Of a stretch of DNA of 64,000 nucleotides, positions 56,101-64,000 are shown one piece after another; the first letter of the stretch is position 1; every line of letters begins with the position of its first letter. The position numbers were made by a program, and so were the translations under genes. The stretch lies in NCBI RefSeq assembly GCF_963576545.1, contig NW_026870399.1:1-64000 (forward strand). The letters run 5' to 3'. The notes beneath the pieces were generated by a model. That model did no database searches. It saw only the letters and a list, made by a program, of their open reading frames with translations, and was not told the origin of the DNA. This stretch comes from Limanda limanda. Its lineage: Eukaryota; Chordata; Actinopteri; Pleuronectiformes; Pleuronectidae.

Positions 56101-57508
56101 CCCTAACCATTTCTTCTCCTATGCCTAAACCTAACCACTTAACCCGATGCCAAGATCTAAAAAACTTAAAACCTAACACCCAACCTTAACTTAACCCTAA
56201 ACCTTAAAACCCGATACCTAAAAAACAAACTTTAAAAATTCCTTAAAAAAACAAAACCAAGAATCTGTTGTAAAATTATCTTAGAATTAGATTATTATAA
56301 ACTTAGCGGGACACACCCCGGGGTTTGATCAACCTTGGCTGGGCCTTCCTCGGGAGAGGGTGTCTGGTGGTAATGGCCGAAACACCCAATGATCCTGAGG
56401 TGCACTACTGATGATGTGTCACCTTTTTATATAGGACTAGAAAAACAAATTAGCCATAAAAAATAGTCCAAATTATTTTTGCAAAAACAAACAAACAAAA
56501 AAACAAATATACTAAAATACAATCCTTAGACTTCAATATAGACAAAACAAAAACAGAAAAAACCAAGGCATGCCAAATAAATAATTACTTTTATTCAAAA
56601 AACCACCTAAAACTTACAAAAAACCTAAAAATTAAAAATACATAAGGAACAATATTCAAACTACTGTTTAAACCAATTTGAAAAAAAGGGGATATGTGAG
56701 AATGGAGAGTATTAATGACGAGCGTCGGCCAGTGCATTGCCTTTGGCTCCCTATTCCAAACTGCCCAGTCGTTGGATGAAGCAGGGGGGGTCATCGAGAT
56801 ATCTTTTCAAAACCTAACCCAGCCCGAGCCATCGGACGAGCGATCTCTCTTTGAAAAACGATTTGCATATCCCTACCAAAACAATTCTCCTATTTCTTCA
56901 AATGACAAATAGGAAATAAGTACACAGAACAAGAGAACCAACTAATAACCAAAACATCTCAAAAACCTATAATTTACAATAAACCAAATATAAAAGCAAT
57001 AATATGAAAACAACTTTTTTTTAAAAAATTATAAAAAAACAAAAGTATAAACAAATAAAAAACAAAGGTAAAACTCTCCCTCAAAATAAATACAGGATAA
57101 TGTAATAAAACTCAAGAAAAAATAGACACTAGAAATAGATCCCTTTTCCTCTCCTCTCTTCTCTCATGAAAATGAGAGAGTAGGGGGAGGCAGAGTATAC
57201 AGCCCGAACAGGCGGGGGAGGGCTTAGCCCGGACAGGCTTCTCTCCCTGACTCTGCTTCCCTTAAAATATGACTAATTATATCCAAAAAAATATATATAT
57301 ATATATATATTTTCAAAAAATATAGAGGGTCCAACCAGGAAGTAACATAGCTATATCACTAAAAATGTACACTTCTAATTTTATAAAAAAAACAATAAAT
57401 AATGTTATCTAAAACCTAACCCTTACAAACAAAGTCTCTTTGAAAACAATTTTTACCCTTACAAAACCATTCTCCTTTCCTCTTTTATTTTTTCAACAGG
57501 AAAGAAAC

Positions 57509-58948
57509 ATGTCGACCCCTAAAAAGTACAATGACTTCCAGCTCCTGACCAGAGCCTTCAATCATCTGATCAAAGCTCATCACCACCTGGAACATGTTGA
57601 TTCCTCGCCAGGCTCCACCCCCCCAAAGGGGCTACTAAAAATGCAGAACGAACTAACAAGCAAGATCCGCCCATCTTGCCCCAGCGAAGCAACAGAATTC
57701 AAGAAGTTCTACAATGCTAAGAACTGGTCCTATACCACGCTGCAGATTCTGGAAGAGCACTACCAGACAGTAATCATAGATTGCCAAAACCAAATTCAAC
57801 TCCTGCCCAAAACGGATTGGGAAAGGGCACTAACAATAGCCATGAAATGGATAAAAAAAGACCTGCGCAACATCAAAACAACCACCTTGGAACAAGCAAA
57901 AAACGCCATAGAGAACTTATGCAAAGAACCGACTCCAAATACCGAAATGGATACAACCCCGATCATTGAACAGACCCAAACCAACACAGAAAATCCACAA
58001 CCAATTAACCCAGAACCAGAAAATCCACAACCAACCCAAACCAACACAGAAAATCCACAACCAATTAACCCAGAACCAGAAAATCCACAACCAATTAACC
58101 CAGAACCAGTCTACATAAAACAAGAAAAACCTGACAAACCTGTAAGCCTGAGACCATTAAACCAGACACCATCAAACAAGAGACCCTCAAGCCTGAGTGC
58201 TTTAACTCTGATACCTAGAATCAAGGCATTAATAATTGACCTGACCAGCGATGAGGAGGAGGAAAACGCAGCAGAAACACCCCAACAAAACGAGACAAAC
58301 CATGACCTAGAACCAGCAAAGAAAAAACAAAAACATAACCCGGAGGAAAACCCGTCATCAAAACCATCAAACCCATCAAAACCACCAACACAGAGAACCG
58401 ATCAAGACAACAACCCTGTCTACCACAGACACGATAGTTTTGGTAGCAAAATACTCAATTGGAACTTAACACCAAGCCGACCGATCATTATCATGGGAGA
58501 CTCCAACCTTGCCAGACTCCCACTGATCCAAGATTCTAGAATCCAGGTGGATTGTTACCCAGGGGCTAACATTAGCCACGCCGTAAACATACTCAGACAC
58601 CAAACACCTCTAACACAGAGCGTAACCAAAATCATACTTTCATTCGGCCTCAACAATAGGCAGCAGGGGAACCCTCTCATCCTGAGGAAGGATTTAAATG
58701 CTATGATTATAGCAGCAGCTCTTAAATTCCCTCAGTCGGAAATCTTTATCCCACTAATTAATGGTTCAGCTGACTTACCAGGAAAGATTGGAGGCAACAT
58801 CAGATCTCTAAATTTTCTCATAAAAGAAACAGGACACCAAATCCCACGGTTAAACAAGGAACAATTTGACACAGATCCCGATAAAATACACTGGACACCC
58901 GCAACAGGACAAAATATGTGGGAAACATGGAAGGCTTTTTTAGATTGA
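57509..58948 (+). CDS. ORF1: SGNH-hydrolase-domain protein (copy 5)
   Basis: Identical in translation to copy 1, intact. Confidence 0.85.
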   Translation: MSTPKKYNDFQLLTRAFNHLIKAHHHLEHVDSSPGSTPPKGLLKMQNELTSKIRPSCPSEATEFKKFYNAKNWSYTTLQILEEHYQTVIIDCQNQIQLLPKTDWERALTIAMKWIKKDLRNIKTTTLEQAKNAIENLCKEPTPNTEMDTTPIIEQTQTNTENPQPINPEPENPQPTQTNTENPQPINPEPENPQPINPEPVYIKQEKPDKPVSLRPLNQTPSNKRPSSLSALTLIPRIKALIIDLTSDEEEENAAETPQQNETNHDLEPAKKKQKHNPEENPSSKPSNPSKPPTQRTDQDNNPVYHRHDSFGSKILNWNLTPSRPIIIMGDSNLARLPLIQDSRIQVDCYPGANISHAVNILRHQTPLTQSVTKIILSFGLNNRQQGNPLILRKDLNAMIIAAALKFPQSEIFIPLINGSADLPGKIGGNIRSLNFLIKETGHQIPRLNKEQFDTDPDKIHWTPATGQNMWETWKAFLD

Positions 58949-61146
58949 ACCAACCCCAGAAGGGGTTGGAACAACCAGATAAGGAAGTAATCAACCTATC
59001 AACACAACATGACTTAACACCATACCAACGACAAGTCTTAAGAAAAGGCCTCTCATTTATACCATCGGTAAAAACCACAGAGGGTCAAAGAGTCTCCTTG
59101 CAGACCGACCTTACTGAATACCACAGACGACTAAAATTATGTGCCTACTTTGGGCCAACAAAAGCCCCCCCCAAAAAACCCTTTATTGCGAAATCCCAGT
59201 GGGAACCAACACCGGACAAACTACCGCCAGAAATACTCACCCTAATTAAAACGGATCAGACAACATTGAAATCAACAAAACAGGACAAAAACCCGACAAA
59301 CCTCACGCCAGAAGAGGAACAAGCACTAGAACAACTAAGGAACAAAACCGACATAATAATTAAACCAGCAGACAAGGGCAGTGCCACAGTAATTATGGAC
59401 AGAACCAATTATATCCATGAGGCCCTACGCCAACTAAATGACAGCACCTATTACATGACCCTAAAAGAACCAATTTACCCAGAAACAGCCATCAAAATCG
59501 CAGAGATCCTGGAGACTCTATATGACAAAAAAACTTTAAACAGGAAACAGATTTCCTACCTAAAAGGTGACGGCCCTCCAAGGCCTAGATACTTTTACCT
59601 CCTCCCTAAAATCCACAAACCACAAGAAAAATGGACAATCCCACACAAGATCCCACCGGGGCGCCCCATCGTGTCGGACTGCGGTAGTGAGAGCTATGGT
59701 GTGGCAGAATACATAGACTCGTTCCTAACCCCATTATCTATAAAACACCCAAGCTACCTTAAAAACACTCAGGATTTTGTGCATCGCATTCGTGACATGC
59801 AAACGCAGGAACCCTGCATGCTTTTTACAATGGACGTCAACAGCTTATATACCAACATCGACACGGCCTTAGGCCTGTTAGCAATTAAAAAATGGATGGG
59901 AAAATACCCAGAGGAGGGGCGACCAGACCAAGAAATTTTGCAGCTTCTCCATCTAAGTCTAACAAAAAATGACTTCCAATTCAATGGTCAAACATACCTC
60001 CAAATTAAGGGCACAGCCATGGGAAAGAAATTCGCACCAGCATACGCCAATATTTATATGGCAGATTGGGAAGAGACTGCCCTCAAAAAATGCGAAAAAA
60101 TTCCAACTCAATATTTTAGATACCTCGACGACATCTGGGGTATCTGGACCCACCCAAAAGAGGATTTTGATAAATTCGTAACCACTCTCAACAGTCACCA
60201 CACCTTCATCAAGGTAGAACCGGAGACAAGCGACACGCAAGTTAACTTCTTAGACACCACGGTCTTTAAAGGTACAGACTTTGGGGAAAACGGTAAACTA
60301 CAAACAAAGGTTTTCTTTAAACCAACAGACACACATGCTCTACTGCATAAAAAGAGCTTCCATCCAAAACACGTATTCCCGGGAATCGTTAAGTCCCAAC
60401 TACTAAGGTTCGAAAGAATATGCTCCAGGCAGGAGGATAAATATGAGGCCAAAACAACACTTTTTCAAACACTCAAACAAAGGGGTTACTCCAGGTCCCT
60501 TCTCCGCAAAATAGAAAAACAAATCCAACAGGATAAAGAGACCCCAAGGACCCTAGGAGAAGAGGAGAAACAAATGATCCCATTTATCTCAACTTATTCA
60601 AAATACACCAGACAGGCCAACCAGACGATTAAAAATAACTTTAGAGAGCTGCTGGTAAACACCACACTCGATGAAGACTTTAAAATCATCTCAGCCTACA
60701 GGAAAAATCCCAACCTGAAGGACCTTCTAGTTAGGGCCAAACTCAAACCACCGGGGACACGCCCAGAAAGACCAAGAGGCCCGAAAGTGGCCAAAAACTC
60801 GACAACAGGGGCAACTTACAAACTGCCTCAAAACATCCCAATGACAACATCCAACTGTGTCTATATCATCCAGTGCAAAAAATGCCCCATGAACTATATA
60901 GGGGAAACACGCAATTCCCTGAGGACCCGCCTTTCCCACCATAAATACAACGTTACAAACAACCACAAAAAAGACACTTACCTGGTTCAGCACTTCCAGA
61001 AACATGGATTCGTGAACTTGCGCTTGAGGGCACTCCAGCACAACCCACAGTGGACAACCTACCAGAGGAAAAGAACAGAGAGATACTGGACCACCAGACT
61101 GGACACGAAATTCCCAAATGGACTAAATGAGAAAGATGCCTCATAA
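58927..61146 (+). CDS. ORF2: Penelope-like reverse transcriptase/GIY-YIG (copy 5)
   Basis: Identical in translation to copy 1, intact. Confidence 0.95.
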   Translation: MEGFFRLNQPQKGLEQPDKEVINLSTQHDLTPYQRQVLRKGLSFIPSVKTTEGQRVSLQTDLTEYHRRLKLCAYFGPTKAPPKKPFIAKSQWEPTPDKLPPEILTLIKTDQTTLKSTKQDKNPTNLTPEEEQALEQLRNKTDIIIKPADKGSATVIMDRTNYIHEALRQLNDSTYYMTLKEPIYPETAIKIAEILETLYDKKTLNRKQISYLKGDGPPRPRYFYLLPKIHKPQEKWTIPHKIPPGRPIVSDCGSESYGVAEYIDSFLTPLSIKHPSYLKNTQDFVHRIRDMQTQEPCMLFTMDVNSLYTNIDTALGLLAIKKWMGKYPEEGRPDQEILQLLHLSLTKNDFQFNGQTYLQIKGTAMGKKFAPAYANIYMADWEETALKKCEKIPTQYFRYLDDIWGIWTHPKEDFDKFVTTLNSHHTFIKVEPETSDTQVNFLDTTVFKGTDFGENGKLQTKVFFKPTDTHALLHKKSFHPKHVFPGIVKSQLLRFERICSRQEDKYEAKTTLFQTLKQRGYSRSLLRKIEKQIQQDKETPRTLGEEEKQMIPFISTYSKYTRQANQTIKNNFRELLVNTTLDEDFKIISAYRKNPNLKDLLVRAKLKPPGTRPERPRGPKVAKNSTTGATYKLPQNIPMTTSNCVYIIQCKKCPMNYIGETRNSLRTRLSHHKYNVTNNHKKDTYLVQHFQKHGFVNLRLRALQHNPQWTTYQRKRTERYWTTRLDTKFPNGLNEKDAS
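58936..58969 (+). promoter_or_regulatory. Programmed -1 frameshift signal (copy 5)
   Basis: Heptamer at 58936-58942; spacer and stem unchanged. Confidence 0.78.
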
Positions 61147-64000
61147 CAAATCAAACTCATCAGAGGTCTTTTGAAACAAATGTACATAATTCTCCTTTAA
61201 AAACAAACAATTGTTGTTTTGTGCAAGTGATAGATATGGTTGACAATGTTAAAATAAAACCTATAACCTATAAAACCGTTACCTTTTCTAAAAATGTTTT
61301 ACAAAATGTCTTATCAAACCCCACACCCTGTTCAGAAAGTATTATGTATTGTATAAAGTTCAAACACCTTTTATAAATAAAAAAAGAGGGAGAAAAATGA
61401 TGACAAAATGGGACAAGTTCAAAGCCGAAGGCCACTGAATAGAACCACCAGGTTCTCTTTCATGACCACAGCCAGAACAAACCCAGATCTGAGTCCCTCC
61501 TAAAAAACAAGACAATGTAATAAAAATCACACAAACAGAAAAATAAGACACTAGAAATAGATCCCTTTTCCTCTCCTCTCTTCTCTCATGAAAATGAGAG
61601 AGTAGGGGGAGGTAGAGTGTACAGCCCGAACAGGCGGGGGAGAGCTTAGCCCGGACAGGCTTCTCTCCCTGACTCTGCTTCCCTTAAAATATGACTAATT
61701 TTATCACTAAAAGTGTATTTTTATTTTTGAATTTTTTGGAAAAAAAACAAAAAATATTTATATTATAGGCACCCTCTACTTTGTATACAGTTATTTTTTT
61801 AGAATTTTTCTATCTTTCCAAAAAATAAAAAAACTTTACCTCTACCTCATAAAGGAAGGTAAGGGTTCAACCAGGAAGTAACACAATATAATCACTAAAA
61901 ACACACATTTGTATTTTTAGAAAAAAATCAGAAAATAATTTTAAAATAGCAACCCCCTATTTTTTATACAGAGAATTATTTAGAATTTTTCTATCTTTCA
62001 AAAAAACAAAACAACCTTACCCCTATCTCATTAACTAAGATAAAGAGCCCAACCCGGAAGTAGCATTAAAACCTTCTATAATAATTTTTTCTACTGTAAC
62101 AATACAGTTGCCTGACATAGTAGGAGCCAAAAGTTCCAAAAAAATGTAAACTTACAAATAAAAAAATAAAAATTTGAAAAATACTTTTCTTTATGCCAAT
62201 AAAACAAGTTTTTACGCTAAAAAAGTAATCTACCATTTTGATTGGTCAAACAACGACTGGGGATTGTGGGGGACTCCTCCCATGTAGGAAAAATCCAAGA
62301 CCATGAGTGAAACGGGTGGAAAGAAGAGTGACCTCCCCCCAAAAAACCTCTTCATTTTCAAGACTGTTTGCAAGGCCATGCTATGGTGAGTCTTCCAGAA
62401 ATAGCGTTTCTATTGTCTGTCTTGTATTGAGATTTCTGTAGTTGTGCGGTGTATATGGAACACAGAAATCTCAAATAGAATCCAGGGTGTCTGGGGGAGT
62501 CAAGTGGGCAGAGCTCTGGCGCAAAAAAACTTGATTTCTTCCAGCCCTCAGAGTTACTAGGAAGGCAATGCTTGTCATGGCTGGTTCTGGTTGTCTCTGG
62601 GGGTGACATCTCAATGGAAGCTATGGAGAGTCAAGGAGGCAGAGCTCTGGCGAAAAAATCCTTGTTTCCTCCAAACCCTCATGATAACTGGGAAGGCAAT
62701 GCTTGTCATGGCTGGTTCTGGTTGTTTGTGGGAGCTTCTTATGGTATTCTTTTGCTTGAATCCAGGGTGTCTGGAAGAGTCAAGTGGGCGGAGCTCTGGC
62801 GAAAAAAACTTGATTTCTTCCAGCCCTCAGAGCAACTAGGAAGGCAATGCTTGTCATGGCTGGTTCTGGTTGTCTCTGTGGGAAGCTATGGAGAGTCAAG
62901 GAGGCAGAGCTCTGGCGAAAAAATCCTTGTTTCCTCCAAACCCTCATGATAACTAGGAACGCATGCTTGTCATGCTTGATTCTGGTTGTTTTGTGGGAGC
63001 TTCTCATGGTATTCAAGCCCTGTAAAAACTAAAACCTGTAAAAACAAAAAACCTCTTTTCAGAGAAAAGGAGCCCGATTCTCAACCCTGACTGGCCAGAC
63101 TAGGGATACCTTGCGGTGATAACGAATAGTCTGTGCTGAGCAGGGGGTAAGTATGCGGCCCCCCCAGGTCCGACTCTAGGACAGCACGTGGGGTGTGGTG
63201 GTCTAGGGCATCAAGACCTTAAACGTTGCCCAGTCTTCTATGAGGTATAGCCTCACCCATACAACGATACATTTTTGCACTACACACGTTTTATCAGAAA
63301 CTTTTCCCCAAAAAAAGAACAAAATTGGACTCCTTCAAATTGTCACTCTCCTCCAACAATTTCCATCCCCTGGTTCAGCTTAGTGACCAGGCCGTGGATG
63401 CAACGGGACCTAAGAGCTCCTCTCACCACCTCCGGATCCACCAAAGACAACTTACCATTTGACTCTGAATAGAACACCACTAAGAAAAAAATATAATTCC
63501 CTTTTCTTTAAAAAAAACTTTAGAGGAATTTTTACTTAAATTATGACTTATAGAATTTGACTTAAAAAATTCTAAAAAAAACAAAATCACCTAAATTTAT
63601 TAAAAAATTTTTTAATTAAATTAGAATCTACTCCTAAAAAATCTAACCCTAGCTACTTAAACCTAACCAATCAAATTCTACACCTAAAACCTAATCAGAT
63701 AAATCCTAAAAAACTAAAAACTTAACCAGTTTTACCCTATGCCTAGACCTGATCCTAATCCTAACCCTAACCATTCAGAACTCTACACCTAAACCTAACC
63801 ACTTAAAATTCCTAACTTAACCCTAACCATTTAAAAACCTAGGCCTAGACATGACCTTAATCCTAACCCTAACCATTTGTTCCCTATGCCTAAACTTAAC
63901 CACTTAACCCTATGCCTAGACCTGATCCTAAATCCTAACCCTAACCATTCAGAACTCTACACCTAAACCTAACCACTTAAAATCCTAAACCTAACCCTAA

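Larger units (their letters stand above)
48810..56820 (+). mobile_element. 8-kb element, full copy 4
   Basis: 8,011 bp; reading frames intact and identical in translation to copies 1, 2 and 5. Confidence 0.9.
23893..64000 (+). mobile_element. Tandem array of 8,011-bp Penelope-like retroelement units
   Basis: Units recur every 8,011 bp (8,010 once). Phased to begin AGCCCGAGCC and end AAAACCTAACCC they are: fragment 23893-24777, full copies 24778-32788, 32789-40799, 40800-48809, 48810-56820, and 56821 onward. Each carries ORF1, ORF2, two copies of a G-rich structured module, a 135-bp repeat cluster, a telomere-like tract and a 3' folded module. The coding content identifies a Penelope-like element. 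The terminal organisation and head-to-tail arrangement at a telomere block are unusual for a GIY-YIG-bearing member. Confidence 0.93.
56821..64000 (+). mobile_element. 8-kb element, copy 5, cut by window end
   Basis: The first 7,180 bp of the unit. Both reading frames are complete; the sequence stops in the telomere-like tract, before the 3' folded module. Confidence 0.9.

Noticed and set aside
1..64000. CRISPR array or bacterial tandem system
   Set aside because: Repeat lengths of 2 and 8 kb, telomere repeats, splice-type signals and a Penelope-like polymerase are eukaryotic; there is no short repeat-spacer pattern.

Overview
The window is eukaryotic repetitive DNA with no host gene that I can support. 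TTAGGG-type telomere repeats (as CCCTAA on the + strand) and a Penelope-like retroelement (PLE) with a GIY-YIG nuclease point to an animal, plausibly a fish or another aquatic vertebrate; the species cannot be read from the sequence. The telomere strand orientation places the chromosome end to the left, so this looks like a subtelomere.

Layout. Bases 1-23805 are a head-to-tail array of a 1,967-bp non-coding unit: eleven complete or near-complete copies, one part copy at the left edge and one 5'-truncated copy at 21395-21847. Bases 23806-23892 are about 14 exact CCCTAA repeats. Bases 23893-64000 are a head-to-tail array of an 8,011-bp unit: a 5'-truncated fragment (23893-24777), four full copies (from 24778, 32789, 40800 and 48810) and a fifth copy cut by the window end. 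Each 8-kb copy carries two overlapping reading frames. ORF1 (479 aa) has a proline-rich region, a SUMO-interaction-like motif, a basic nuclear-localisation-like motif and a complete SGNH-hydrolase signature. ORF2 (739 aa) is a PLE reverse transcriptase with a C-terminal GIY-YIG endonuclease. ORF2 lies in the -1 frame of ORF1. The overlap holds a textbook -1 frameshift signal: an in-frame T TTT TTA, a 7-nt spacer and a perfect 8-bp stem.

How the parts relate. The 1,967-bp and 8,011-bp units share, in the same order, a 5' boundary module, a G-rich structured module with covarying stems, a degenerate telomere-like CCTAAC tract, a second folded module of about 115 nt, and a conserved 3' block ending in CCTAACCC. 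I read the short unit as the non-autonomous partner of the coding unit. If units are phased to end at CCTAACCC, the two irregular joints in the short array (21394 and about 23806) and the start of the long array (23893) are all explained by 5' truncation inside telomere-like DNA. All elements point 5'-to-3' away from the chromosome end. That is the geometry expected if reverse transcription starts from a G-strand telomeric 3' end using an RNA whose 3' terminus reads CCUAACCC. A possible promoter and splice donors in the 3' part of each 8-kb unit could drive the next unit, with an acceptor just upstream of ORF1.

Limits: the near-identity of copies could reflect recent amplification, homogenisation or assembly behaviour. 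RNA folds, promoter and splice sites are read by eye, and the telomere-addition model is inference.
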